Made by a program: the position numbers and the translations under genes | Notes under the pieces: generated by a model | Database searches by the model: none | Told to the model about the DNA's origin: nothing | Seen by the model: only the letters and a program-made list of their open reading frames with translations | Shown: positions 54,513 to 63,831 of the stretch, piece after piece | How the letters are laid out: every line of letters begins with the position of its first letter | Position numbering within the stretch: the first letter of the stretch is position 1 | Assembly: GCF_019130065.1 (NCBI RefSeq) | Contig: NZ_JAHSPG010000011.1 | Location: 179,854-243,853 of the forward strand | DNA: 64,000 bases | Direction: 5' to 3' | DNA from: Pinibacter aurantiacus | GTDB lineage: Bacteria; Bacteroidota; Bacteroidia; Chitinophagales; Chitinophagaceae

Positions 54513-57500
54513 CTATTCTTTAACAACTCTCAATATTTCTCTTTTGGTTCCTTGCATAACTTGTATGAAGTAAACACCTCTGCTGAAGCCATCGCCGACT
54601 GTTACGGTACTGTTTGGTACCACATTGTTTTTCGCTTCAAGTACTCTGCCGGAAATGTCGACAACTTGTACACTTACGCGTTCAACCAAATTATCTGAAT
54701 TTACTTTCACCTTAAAGTTGGTCACGCTTGGATTAGGCACAGCGGATGCTTTGAATAGTTTAGGCTGTTCGCTGTTAACGCGTCCATTATTAAGTACAGT
54801 ACTGCTTAATGGAACCTGGTCACATGTTACAGTGATCTTGAAACAACATTCGAATGTAACATTCAATGAACTATCTGTGACTTCATAACAGATTTCGTAA
54901 ACGCCAGGTCCAACTTCTGTTCCTTCTATTGGTCCTGATTTTTGTTTGAAGCCCAGCATAGGACGTTCAAATTCTGTAACAAAACCAGCAAGAGAGAATC
55001 TACCCATGTCGTTCCACCTGTTCAAATAATCGTATCCATTCAGGAGAACATATGGTTCTGCAATCACATTTGCATTACCGCCCTTGTTGTTAGGTTCTGT
55101 TGGGAACCAGTTTGTGTAAGTAAGTGGTTCGCCGGTAACCCATGCAAAACTTCCTACAGTTCCAGTATTGTACAATCCTATCCAAGGAGCATATGCATTG
55201 ATCTTCCTGAACTTGTCGTTAATGAAACTATTTTCGCCAGAGCTTCCAATAGTTACAAGGTGTCCTTTAAGATCTTTGGATATCTGATCTGCTTCAGGCC
55301 ATCTGTATCCACCATCTGTTGAATAGTAACCATGACCGTTAAGTACACCGCCAAATTTCAACGTGTTGTTCTTCGTGAACATTCCATCCGGAATAGGTAT
55401 TGTAGCCGGCCAGTTTATGGTTGGTATCGGCAATTTCAACTTAACCTTACATGTTCCCGGATCGGCTTTAATGGTTGTGTCGCTAGGACATGTTGTAAGC
55501 AATCCTCTGCATTTCACTTCCACAGTAAAGCAGCAGGTATCTTTCTTATTTGTTATTCTGTTTGTCGCTTCATAACAAACGGTGTAAACACCCGGAGTTT
55601 GCTGGCTGAAATTAGGAGGTCCTGATATTTGTTTATAAATTATTATTGGCTCATCAAACTCGGCAATAAACGGCAGATAGTAAAGCCTTGTAAGATCGTT
55701 CCATCCGTTCTTAGGATCAGGTCCCCAAATGTGAACAAATTCTTCAGCTATTGAATCAAGACGTCCGCCTTTATTGTTAGGTTCTGTTGGAGCCCAATGA
55801 GTAAATACTAATGGTTCGCCTGTAACCCATGCAAATTTGCCCAATTCACCGGTATTGTACAATCCTATCCACGGACCATACACGATACCTTGTTTGAAAT
55901 TGGTAAAGATGAAATCGCTTTCACCTTGCGAAGTGATGGTAACCAGGTGACCGCCTCTTGCAGTTGCGAGATCTTTTGCAACAGGCCATTGGTAGAAGCC
56001 ATCTGAAACGTAATAAGCATGGTTATTATAAGTTCCCTTAAACCAGAGATTACTGTTAGGCTCATTATAAGCCGGAGGCAATGCTATTGAATCAGGGAAT
56101 ATAAAATTAGGTTCAGGCCATGCCACTGTTGCCTTACATGTTATTGGATCAGCCTCAATAACTGTATCCTTAGGACATTTGACTGTAGTAACCGGAGGAG
56201 TTACAATTGTCTTCGAAATAATAACAGTACCTGTTGCTGTACAGTTTTTAGAATCTTTGATTGTAAAGCTGTAAGTACCGGCCAACAAGCCAGCAAACTC
56301 ACCTATGTTATTGCTGATGTTATTCAATGTAAATGTATACGGGCCGGTTCCACCACTGGCTACAATTTTAGCGCCTCCATCTGCTGCATCACCTGTGGCG
56401 TTTGTAGTAGTAGCAGTAGCTGTTATATTACATACATTGTCTTCTGTCCATGTAAATATTGCATCATCAGTAAGCGAACCTACAGTTGCAACAACTGTGT
56501 CCTTACCTGCCAAAGGTCCTTTATAGCAGAAGGTTGCAATACCATTAGGACCGGTAACAGCAAAACCGCTGCTGCCTGGGTTTTTGCCCTTTATGTTAAA
56601 GTCTACACGAATATCTGCAACAGGATTTCCAAACTGATCTTTCACTGTTCCGGTGAAGCATTGCTGGTTAGCAATATTTCCCGTTCCCGTTTTTGGAGAA
56701 ATGGCAACACTGGTCACCGTAGCCACTTCTGAGAAGGACTGGCCACCCGGATAACCATACGAGTCATCATTGTTGAATCCATACATAAACACTCCAAACG
56801 GCAATGTGCCATTCAGTGTGTGAGAACCGGGCTGCACCGTCAATTGTGCGCCATAGAAGCCCGTTGTTCCAATTGCGGTGAATGAGCCTGCCGGTATGGC
56901 AACGCCGTCCATGGTAACAGTTCCTACAATTGCTTTAGGAGCCACCACATTGATGTAGTGCGCAACATACCCTGTAACAGTTGTTACCGTATAGTTGGCA
57001 AGGAATTGTTCCAATGGAGGAATCAACATCATAAACGGATCACCGGGGTTGCCAGAGAATGTAGATCCGTTTGCATATTGACAAACCAATATTGGCTTGT
57101 TTGATTCAACTACGTTTTGTCCTGTTAAAACTTTTTCTACAAATTGTCCTTTGTTAACAGACGGTTGAGCAACGCCGTTGATAGAAACAACAGTTCCGTT
57201 TTCGGAAGCGAGGAAGCGCCATGTATCACCATTTGTACGCGCCTTCAAAGGCACCAATCCAAATTTTTTACCCCAGGTAGATGTTGGAGGCAGCATCTCT
57301 ACAAGGTGGTCGCAATAAGCAGCACCGCCCGGCACGTTACCGCACTGGTGGCCACCAAACACGCCTATTGGTTGTGTTGATGTAATAGTTGTACCGGAAA
57401 AATCTCCGGCAGATGAACTGTTCATCAACTCGTAAGTCTGTCCTTTGTTAAGCGTGATCGTGTAAGGTACTCCGGCTGTGCGGGTCAATGTTGTTACGGT

Positions 57501-58016
57501 AGGTGTAATGGTTACCTGGTTGTTGTCTGCTGTTGAAACAACACCAAATTCAACACCATTTACGAGTGAGTTTTTGTAAGTAAGTATGATGTAGTCTGTA
57601 CCTAACGCATCTGTTGGCAATCCTAAATAAGCGTCAGTTGTAAATGGAATGTAGTTCAATCCATACACTGTTACTTCATCCACGGAAGTTACGTGAATAC
57701 CTTTATTGTCGGCAACGTTATTGGTATGAGAAGCAACAGTAGCGGGCAATGTAACGTTGGTTACTTTGTTTGCCAATACAGTAAAAGTTTGAGAAAAGCT
57801 AAGTCCGGGGATTTCAACTTTACCAGACGTGTTTACGTTAGAGGTTATAAAGAGGGTAATGGTTGGGGTTCCCAGGTTGGTGTTGAACATCAGCCAGAAA
57901 TCCTTTCCCTTGCTGTCTTTATTTTGTGCTTGTGCAAACTGCATCAAACAGCATATACAAAGCGTAATGCATAGCATGACTTTGTATAAGGAAGGCTTTA
58001 GTAATTTTGGTATCAT
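54513..58016 (-). CDS. Type IX-secreted multidomain protein with lectin domains, 1167 aa
   Basis: After a signal peptide ending FAQAQ comes an IgGFc-binding-like N-terminal domain (about 35-415). A Big_1-type Ig domain (about 435-540) and a SprB-like repeat (about 545-605) follow. Two HYR domains then carry C-type lectin-like domains inserted in their middle. HYR-1 begins CPKDTVIEADP (about 612) and resumes near ISGPPNFSQQTPGVYTVCY (about 805). HYR-2 begins CPSDTTIKADP (about 838) and resumes near PGVYEICYE. Both lectin domains show EPNNKGG and WND motifs for calcium and sugar binding. A T9SS C-terminal sorting domain (about 1095-1167) starts AVPNPS. A surface adhesin is likely. Confidence 0.9.
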   Translation of the reverse strand: MIPKLLKPSLYKVMLCITLCICCLMQFAQAQNKDSKGKDFWLMFNTNLGTPTITLFITSNVNTSGKVEIPGLSFSQTFTVLANKVTNVTLPATVASHTNNVADNKGIHVTSVDEVTVYGLNYIPFTTDAYLGLPTDALGTDYIILTYKNSLVNGVEFGVVSTADNNQVTITPTVTTLTRTAGVPYTITLNKGQTYELMNSSSAGDFSGTTITSTQPIGVFGGHQCGNVPGGAAYCDHLVEMLPPTSTWGKKFGLVPLKARTNGDTWRFLASENGTVVSINGVAQPSVNKGQFVEKVLTGQNVVESNKPILVCQYANGSTFSGNPGDPFMMLIPPLEQFLANYTVTTVTGYVAHYINVVAPKAIVGTVTMDGVAIPAGSFTAIGTTGFYGAQLTVQPGSHTLNGTLPFGVFMYGFNNDDSYGYPGGQSFSEVATVTSVAISPKTGTGNIANQQCFTGTVKDQFGNPVADIRVDFNIKGKNPGSSGFAVTGPNGIATFCYKGPLAGKDTVVATVGSLTDDAIFTWTEDNVCNITATATTTNATGDAADGGAKIVASGGTGPYTFTLNNISNNIGEFAGLLAGTYSFTIKDSKNCTATGTVIISKTIVTPPVTTVKCPKDTVIEADPITCKATVAWPEPNFIFPDSIALPPAYNEPNSNLWFKGTYNNHAYYVSDGFYQWPVAKDLATARGGHLVTITSQGESDFIFTNFKQGIVYGPWIGLYNTGELGKFAWVTGEPLVFTHWAPTEPNNKGGRLDSIAEEFVHIWGPDPKNGWNDLTRLYYLPFIAEFDEPIIIYKQISGPPNFSQQTPGVYTVCYEATNRITNKKDTCCFTVEVKCRGLLTTCPSDTTIKADPGTCKVKLKLPIPTINWPATIPIPDGMFTKNNTLKFGGVLNGHGYYSTDGGYRWPEADQISKDLKGHLVTIGSSGENSFINDKFRKINAYAPWIGLYNTGTVGSFAWVTGEPLTYTNWFPTEPNNKGGNANVIAEPYVLLNGYDYLNRWNDMGRFSLAGFVTEFERPMLGFKQKSGPIEGTEVGPGVYEICYEVTDSSLNVTFECCFKITVTCDQVPLSSTVLNNGRVNSEQPKLFKASAVPNPSVTNFKVKVNSDNLVERVSVQVVDISGRVLEAKNNVVPNSTVTVGDGFSRGVYFIQVMQGTKREILRVVKE

Positions 58017-58047
58017 AATGGGCTTTTTTGTTGATTAAAAATGTTTC

Positions 58048-58572
58048 TTAGTTTTTTGATACTGATAGGTTTGCTACATCGTATTTAGATACATCTGCTT
58101 TAAATGCAGGTGTTACCTGTGATGCGGCGATTACACATTCTTTGGCAGTGTCATTGTCGCAATTTGCCTGGATGGTTTCACCGGCAGCCAACACGAGCTG
58201 TTTGCCTGTGGCGCCTTCTACTGTTACCTTCTGTTGGGTTTCAAATTTTTCTTTCCAGCTTATCTTCACTGCATAATTATTTTTATTGTCCACTTTCAGG
58301 AAAACGGTCTTCTGACCTTTGCAGTCCTTTATCACATAGTAGATGTCTACTTTGTCAGTGGACTTTGCGAGCGTCCATTGCTCATCGGAGTTAGACTGTG
58401 AAATGATTTTGTTTGTGGAAGAAGAAGCATGTTTACCATTGCCTGATTGAAGCGGAGCAGCGAAGCAAAATGAAACGGCAAGCAATAAAACAGCTTTTTG
58501 TAAATGTGGGCTTTGACTGGCAAGCCATTTGGCGACGGATGATTTTCTGGCATCGCAAATTTTCTTAACCAT
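58048..58572 (-). CDS. Exported hypothetical protein, partner of the lectin cargo
   Basis: This 174-residue protein begins with a positively charged N-terminus and a hydrophobic segment (AVLLLAVSFCFAAPL) that could be a signal or membrane anchor. The remainder includes a conserved-looking beta region (VDIYYVIKDCKGQKTVFLKV) with two cysteines. I do not recognise a family. It lies 31 bases upstream of the T9SS cargo gene on the same strand, so the two are probably cotranscribed. A possible -7 element is CAAATGTA on the plus strand at 58871-58878. Confidence 0.65.
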   Translation of the reverse strand: MVKKICDARKSSVAKWLASQSPHLQKAVLLLAVSFCFAAPLQSGNGKHASSSTNKIISQSNSDEQWTLAKSTDKVDIYYVIKDCKGQKTVFLKVDNKNNYAVKISWKEKFETQQKVTVEGATGKQLVLAAGETIQANCDNDTAKECVIAASQVTPAFKADVSKYDVANLSVSKN

Positions 58573-58943
58573 ACTTTTTCGTTTTTAAGGTTATTGCAAT
58601 AATGAAACGGAACGAGTGGTATAAACATAGAATTGCCACGGCGTATGATTACCCTAGTTTCTACATGCATTTGTTGTCATTGTTGTTGTAATCAAAAACC
58701 TGGCTTCAGTGTACGGCAGTATCATCAGATATGCTTGATAAAGAATATCGTGAAAGGATATTATAACTTTTATGCGGGCAAGGAATTTGCTCTTGTGGTA
58801 AGGATCGAATTAGCAAAGATTTAATTGAGACTCAGCAGGAGATTTTTTATAGGACACTAGTAGAAGTAAACAAATGTATTAAGATAAACACGCTCATCAT
58901 ATAGCCATAAATAGCTATATTTACTGACGCTAACGAACCTCCT
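58573..58943. other. Divergent gap, no gene
   Basis: This 371-base gap contains no supported reading frame. It holds a TACATTTG element on the minus strand (58871-58878) about 300 bases from the secreted-protein start. An inverted motif ATAGC-cataaata-GCTAT lies just before the LuxR gene. Confidence 0.5.
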
Positions 58944-59759
58944 ATGCAAAGTTTTCGATCTACCTTTTATCAACTAAATGAAGAGAAAGTGCATGTTGAT
59001 CTTCATACAAACACTCAGCAATTGTTGCAGGAGATAAGTGGTGCAAACAACTCTCTTGCAAAGGCACCATCGTCATTTTTATTCATACTCGACAAAAATC
59101 AATACGAATATTTTTATCTGGATGGCAATGCAAAAAACGTTTTAGCAGGCAATCATTTTCCGGAAAACAATCCGATGATCGAATTGCATTGGAACACTGA
59201 TGATGAAAAAGTTTTGTTGGAAAAAATATTTCCCACCATCGATTATCTGTGCAGAAAAAATCATTGCGAAAAAGATAAACTCACTTTCTCATTTAATTTT
59301 CGCGTTTTCTCAAAATCAGGCACAGAGCGCATTTTCATACAAAACATTTCTTTCCTCAACAACTTTAGCAAAGAGTCTCCGTTACATTTTGTTGGAACAT
59401 TTACAGACATCACACACTTCAAATACGACAACAAGATAATTTTCGTTGCTGAAATAAATAGCGCAGATAACCATAGCTGCGAGCTGATCACACGCGATGT
59501 TTTTTCTCCCGACCAAAACACAGTGCACCTCACAAAACGTGAGATCGAAGTATTAAAATGCATCAACGATGGACTCAGCAGTAAACAAATTGCAGACAAA
59601 CTTTTTGCAAGCCTCAACACGATCAACAATCACCGCAAAAACATTTTAAAGAAGACCCACACGAAGAATACTTCGGAGCTTATCAGCTTTGCACTGAAGC
59701 AGGGCCTGCTGCAGGTATGGTTGTTAGTTGATAGTTGTTGGTTGTTAGCAGGAGCCTGA
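58944..59759 (+). CDS. LuxR-type regulator with PAS-like N-terminal domain
   Basis: This 271-residue protein has an N-terminal sensing region (about 1-165, with FTFDITHFKYDN-like PAS traits near residues 150-160) and a LuxR helix-turn-helix at about 190-250 (LTKREIEVLKCINDGLSSKQ). It is probably a one-component regulator. The last 14 residues after KQGLLQ are a Trp/Leu-rich stretch encoded by a phrase repeat, so the ancestral stop was probably earlier. Target genes are unknown; the divergent secreted-protein pair is a candidate. Confidence 0.85.
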   Translation: MQSFRSTFYQLNEEKVHVDLHTNTQQLLQEISGANNSLAKAPSSFLFILDKNQYEYFYLDGNAKNVLAGNHFPENNPMIELHWNTDDEKVLLEKIFPTIDYLCRKNHCEKDKLTFSFNFRVFSKSGTERIFIQNISFLNNFSKESPLHFVGTFTDITHFKYDNKIIFVAEINSADNHSCELITRDVFSPDQNTVHLTKREIEVLKCINDGLSSKQIADKLFASLNTINNHRKNILKKTHTKNTSELISFALKQGLLQVWLLVDSCWLLAGA

Positions 59760-59810
59760 GGAGAACCCACTTCCTGCAACCCTCAACTCTCAATTCTCAA
59801 TTCTCAACTT
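59720..59810. repeat. Phrase repeat after LuxR gene
   Basis: TTGTTAGTTGATAGTTGTTGG units (from 59720) are within the coding sequence. A GCAGGA/TCCTGC hairpin and CTCAACTCTCAATT units follow up to ccmB. Confidence 0.65.
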
Positions 59811-59829
59811 CTTCCTACCTTCGCCCGCA

Positions 59830-60480
59830 ATGAGTCACATCCTAACACTTTTCAAGAAAGATTTTTTGCTGGAAATCCGTCAGCAGCATACTTTTTATGG
59901 CATTTTGCTGTATGTGGCAGCTACTATTTTCGTACTGTACCTTGCGATGGGTCAGCCGGAAAGCGCAGTATGGAACGGCCTTTTCTGGATGATTCAATTG
60001 TTTGTCTGCGTAAATGCGGTAGCTAAAAGTTTCCTGCAGGAAAGCCGCGGAAGAATGTTGTACTTCTACTCCATTACCGGCGCAAGAAACTTCATCATTG
60101 CCAAACTGGTATTCAACGCCCTTTTGATGATGGCCATGAGCCTTGTGAGCTGGGCACTGTTCACTATATTGCTCGGCAATGAGGTAAGATATGGCATCAT
60201 GTTTTTCGGCCTTACGGTACTGGGTGGTATGAGCCTAAGCTTGGTTTTCACTTTTTTATCTGCCATCGCTGCACGTGCTCAGCAAAACGCTTCTTTGATG
60301 GCAATTCTGGGCTTCCCCATTATCATTCCTCAATTGATGCTGTTGATGAAAGTGGCCAATGCAGCTTTCTCTGATGTTATCCAGGCCGGGATGTTCCAAA
60401 TGGTGTCGCTGCTAGTGGCCATGGATATCCTGGTGATTACGCTTGCAATTATCCTGTTTCCATTTTTGTGGAAGGACTAA
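59830..60480 (+). CDS. ccmB: Haem exporter protein CcmB
   Basis: This 216-residue protein has six transmembrane helices, as in the permease subunit of the CcmABCD complex for cytochrome c maturation. The N-terminal LTLFKKDFLLEIRQQHTFY and the FLQESRGRMLYFYSITG segment are typical. CcmA (the ATPase) and CcmE to CcmH are not near. It is followed by ccmC and a ccmD-like gene, with a repeat-filled gap of 233 bases. Confidence 0.9.
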   Translation: MSHILTLFKKDFLLEIRQQHTFYGILLYVAATIFVLYLAMGQPESAVWNGLFWMIQLFVCVNAVAKSFLQESRGRMLYFYSITGARNFIIAKLVFNALLMMAMSLVSWALFTILLGNEVRYGIMFFGLTVLGGMSLSLVFTFLSAIAARAQQNASLMAILGFPIIIPQLMLLMKVANAAFSDVIQAGMFQMVSLLVAMDILVITLAIILFPFLWKD

Positions 60481-60483
60481 TCG

Positions 60484-60600
60484 ACGTGAATGGTGAATAG
60501 TCAATCAGGAATGGGTTGTTTATAGTTCGGTATTCCCATTCGACACAACTACTATTTTTCAGAGAGTTACGATTCACGATTGACGATTGACCACTCACGA
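60484..60600. repeat. Imperfect phrase repeat between ccmB and ccmC
   Basis: GTGAATGGTGAATAGTCAATC on the left and GATTCACGATTGACGATTGAC on the right are partial complements. The gap 60481-60713 holds no gene. Confidence 0.6.
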
Positions 60601-60713
60601 ACGCCCACCTGACCAAACTCTCTTTTTTCTTATCCCTGTTTACATTAAATTTGCCCACACTTTCAACTTGTGAAAGCTAATGCTACTCATAAGTTATTAC
60701 CAATCTGATATTT

Positions 60714-61394
60714 ATGCACAAGAAATGGTGGAAAATACTCTGCGTCATTCTGCTTACCTACACAGTTATCGGCGGTTTCCTGTTTAGCGTTCCGGCAAGG
60801 GAAATTTTACACGAAACAATTCGCAACCTGTACTTCCACGTGTGCATGTGGTTCGGCATGATGATCCTTTTTACTACTTCAGTTGTTTATTCTATAAAGT
60901 ATTTGCGTTCGCAAAATTTACGTGATGATCTGTACGCAGTGAATTTTACCAAAGTGGGTATTTTATTCGGTATACTGGGCTATATAACTGGTGCCTTGTG
61001 GGCAAAATACACATGGACAGAGTTTGCGTCTGATACAGAAATTTTTCGCGAACCTAAACTATTAGGTGCCGCAATAGCGTTACTAATTTATTTTGCGTAC
61101 CTGGTGCTGAGAGGTTCTTTGACAGATATTGACAAGAGAGCAAGAATAAGCGCTGTGTATGCCATTTTCGCGTATGCTATGCTATTCCCGTCCATTTGGA
61201 TTTTGCCGAGATTACTGGATAGTTTGCACCCGGGAAAAGAAGGCAACCCAGCTCTGAATTTTAAAGACAGCGATGCCCGTTTAAGAATGGTTTTTTATCC
61301 TGCCATCATCGGATGGACGTTATTAGGCGTTTGGATAACATCATTAAAGATCAGGCTAGATTTAATAAAAGAAAGAAGCATTTTAAATGACTAA
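60714..61394 (+). CDS. ccmC: Haem transport protein CcmC
   Basis: This 226-residue protein has six predicted transmembrane helices and the haem-handling family layout. Conserved histidines are in LHETIRNLYFHVCMWFGMM and a WWD-like stretch is in GALWAKYTWTEFASD. It loads haem onto CcmE in the periplasm. The stop overlaps the next start by eight bases (ATGACTAA). Confidence 0.9.
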   Translation: MHKKWWKILCVILLTYTVIGGFLFSVPAREILHETIRNLYFHVCMWFGMMILFTTSVVYSIKYLRSQNLRDDLYAVNFTKVGILFGILGYITGALWAKYTWTEFASDTEIFREPKLLGAAIALLIYFAYLVLRGSLTDIDKRARISAVYAIFAYAMLFPSIWILPRLLDSLHPGKEGNPALNFKDSDARLRMVFYPAIIGWTLLGVWITSLKIRLDLIKERSILND

Positions 61395-61611
61395 AATTCA
61401 ATTATTGCTGGCAATTGTATTGCTTCAGCTAATCCCCGTTTCCCTTTGGGCACAAGTAACAGAGGCCCAACAAAAATATACAGCTTTTGAAATGCGCAGC
61501 AATGGAAAAATTTACGTGGTTGTCGCTGTAGTATTGATCATTCTATTTGGCTTATTAACCTATTTGGTTAGACTTGACAGAAAGATTGGTAAGCTGGAAA
61601 AAGAAAAGTAA
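61387..61611 (+). CDS. ccmD: CcmD-like small membrane protein
   Basis: This 74-residue protein has a signal-like hydrophobic N-terminus (LLLAIVLLQLIPVSLWA) and one transmembrane helix (VVVAVVLIILFGLLTYLV), followed by a charged tail. Position and topology match CcmD, which stabilises the CcmABCD complex. Eight-base overlap with ccmC suggests coupling. Sequence alone would be weak. Confidence 0.75.
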   Translation: MTKIQLLLAIVLLQLIPVSLWAQVTEAQQKYTAFEMRSNGKIYVVVAVVLIILFGLLTYLVRLDRKIGKLEKEK

Positions 61612-61682
61612 AAAGTAAAAATTCAAAAGTAAAAACGCATCCTGCGCAGCCTTTTGAATTTTGATTTTTGACTTTTGAATTT
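61606..61682. repeat. Imperfect inverted repeat of AAAAGTAAAA units
   Basis: AAAGTAAAAAGTAAAAATTC begins at the ccmD-like stop. The right half (about 61650-61682) has TTTTGACTTTTGAATTT. Pairing is partial. The gap to gdhA (61612-61818) contains nothing else certain. Confidence 0.6.
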
Positions 61683-61818
61683 CCCAACATTTAACTTCTA
61701 ATTCTTCAAAATACCCTTAGCTTGCACGCCAAAATGAAAGACAAAGAATACCTGTAATTCATTTTTTCTTATTTAGCCCGGTAGCAACCAACGATTGTAA
61801 TACCATAAATTTCAAACT

Positions 61819-63237
61819 ATGTCTACTAAACATGAGTACAGCTTTTTTGGAGCTGTAGAGAAAAGCTTTGACAAAGCCGCCAAATTCACTACCGTTGATG
61901 AAGGTGTGCTTGAACAAATTAAACAATGTAATGCCGTTTACCGTATGCACTTCCCGGTTAAGATCGGAGATAAAGTGGAAGTTATAAAAGCATATCGCGT
62001 ACAGCACTCTCACCACAAAACACCTTGTAAAGGAGGTATCCGCTTCGCAACTTCTGTAAATCTTGATGAAGTAATGGCCCTTGCCGCGCTGATGACATTT
62101 AAATGTGCCATCGTGAACGTACCATTTGGCGGAGCTAAAGGCGGTATCAACATCGACCCTAAAAAATATACCCCTTACGAACTGGAAAAAATTACGCGCC
62201 GCTACACTGCGGAACTGATCAAGAAAAATTTTATTGGACCGGGTACAGACGTTCCCGCCCCTGATTATGGTACAGGTGAGCGCGAAATGTCATGGATCCT
62301 CGATACATATACAAGCATGCGCCCCGGCGAGATTGATGCATTGGGTTGCGTTACCGGCAAACCGGTTTCCCAGGGTGGTGTCCGCGGTCGCCGCGAGGCA
62401 ACAGGCCTTGGCGTATTTTACGGCTTGCGTGAAGTATGTAACATGCCTGAAATGATGCAGCGTGTTGGCATGGAAGTAGGCATCAAAAACAAGCGCGTTA
62501 TCGTACAAGGTTTAGGAAACGTGGGTTACCACGCCGCTAAATTCTTCCGTGAAGGCGGTGCTAAAGTAATTGCATTGGCAGAGTACGAAGGCGCTATCAC
62601 TAACCCCGATGGCTTGAACGAAGAAGAAGTTTTTCAACACAGAAAGAAAACAGGATCTATCTTAAATTTTCCTGGCGCAACAAACGTTGAAAATTCAAAT
62701 CTTGCATTGGAACTGGATTGCGATATCCTTATTCCTGCGGCTTTGGAAAATGTTATCAACGGCGAAAACGCACCGAGAGTGAAAGCGAGAATCATTGGTG
62801 AAGCAGCGAACGGACCTCTTACTCCTGAAGCAGATGAAGTATTTGCAAAAAGAGGAGTACTGGTTGTTCCTGATATGTACCTGAACGCCGGTGGTGTAAC
62901 TGTTTCATACTTCGAATGGTTGAAAAACCTTAGCCACGTTCGTTACGGTCGTCTTGAAAAAAGATTCACAGAAAACATGAATGCCCGCATTATCGAGCAG
63001 ATGGAAGACCTTACCGGCAAAAAAGTGGTTGATCAGGAAAGACAATTGATCATGCACGGTGCTGATGAGGTTGACCTGGTTTACAGCGGTCTTGAAGAAA
63101 CGATGATCACTGCAACACGTGAAATTGTTGACTGTTGGCACGCCAATCCATCCATTCCTGACATGCGTACAGCAGCATACGTAGTAGCCATTAATAAAGT
63201 TGCTACGAGCTATGCCGAGCTGGGCATTTTCCCATAG
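61819..63237 (+). CDS. gdhA: Glutamate dehydrogenase family protein
   Basis: This 472-residue enzyme interconverts glutamate and 2-oxoglutarate plus ammonia. The substrate lysine region is [10 protein letters not shown] and [13 protein letters not shown]; the DVPAPDYGT segment follows, then the nucleotide-binding loop [13 protein letters not shown]. Length and motifs match the Glu/Leu/Phe/Val dehydrogenase family of Bacteroidota. It is preceded by a repeat and followed by a long hairpin. Confidence 0.94.
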   Translation: MSTKHEYSFFGAVEKSFDKAAKFTTVDEGVLEQIKQCNAVYRMHFPVKIGDKVEVIKAYRVQHSHHKTPCKGGIRFATSVNLDEVMALAALMTFKCAIVNVPFGGAKGGINIDPKKYTPYELEKITRRYTAELIKKNFIGPGTDVPAPDYGTGEREMSWILDTYTSMRPGEIDALGCVTGKPVSQGGVRGRREATGLGVFYGLREVCNMPEMMQRVGMEVGIKNKRVIVQGLGNVGYHAAKFFREGGAKVIALAEYEGAITNPDGLNEEEVFQHRKKTGSILNFPGATNVENSNLALELDCDILIPAALENVINGENAPRVKARIIGEAANGPLTPEADEVFAKRGVLVVPDMYLNAGGVTVSYFEWLKNLSHVRYGRLEKRFTENMNARIIEQMEDLTGKKVVDQERQLIMHGADEVDLVYSGLEETMITATREIVDCWHANPSIPDMRTAAYVVAINKVATSYAELGIFP

Positions 63238-63246
63238 GCAATTGGC

Positions 63247-63395
63247 ACACAGATGACACTGATTAGACTGATTTACACTGATCAGATTTATAAAAAACAA
63301 ACAGCAAGACTACTACTGTCTTGCTGTTTGTTTTTGAGAAAGAACCAACACGAAAATCCGCGTTAATCAGTCCAATCAGTGTCATCTGCGTGCTC
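63247..63395. repeat. Long inverted repeat with a nested terminator after gdhA
   Basis: Outer arms from about 63250 and up to 63393 (CAGATGACACTGATTAGACT and its complement) pair over 27 bases with two mismatches. Nested within is a 16-bp perfect stem (63295-63310 with 63318-63333, loop TACTACT) followed by TT, a terminator for gdhA and the convergent gene. Confidence 0.9.
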
Positions 63396-63396
63396 A

Positions 63397-63831
63397 CTAA
63401 AATTCCGGAAGCTCTTCCAACCACGCCACTTTTCCTTTTTCGTTTTTGCAGCAGAACGTATTGTTCCCATTTGTTACCATCATATAAGTTACAGGCAGCG
63501 CCATATTGTATTGAATGATTTGTTGCAACACTCTTTCATTCACAGCCACATGCATCGCCTTGCATTCCACCATTAACCACGGCTGATGTTGATTATTATA
63601 CACCACGATATCGAATCTTTTCTTTACCTCTCCAATCAGCAGTTCACGTTCAAGGGCAATCAATGCAGACGGATATTTTTTCACCTGCACCATGTATTGC
63701 AAAATATTTTGACGCACCCACTCCTCCGGCGTTATCACCAGCCATTTCTTTCTAAACTCATCCCATATTAATTCTTTCCCGCCTTCTTCCTTTATTTTGA
63801 ACTTATGATCGGGAAAAACAATTTTTATCAT
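63397..63831 (-). CDS. Stand-alone PD-(D/E)XK protein (HsdR N-terminal-like)
   Basis: This 144-residue protein contains the nuclease-like core RFDIVVYNNQHQPWLMVECK (Asp, then Glu-x-Lys) of the type I restriction R-subunit N-terminal domain. No helicase domain and no hsdM or hsdS are in view. In Bacteroidota such short HSDR_N_2 proteins are found alone. Substrate and role are unknown. The stop lies beside a repeat arm. Confidence 0.85.
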   Translation of the reverse strand: MIKIVFPDHKFKIKEEGGKELIWDEFRKKWLVITPEEWVRQNILQYMVQVKKYPSALIALERELLIGEVKKRFDIVVYNNQHQPWLMVECKAMHVAVNERVLQQIIQYNMALPVTYMMVTNGNNTFCCKNEKGKVAWLEELPEF

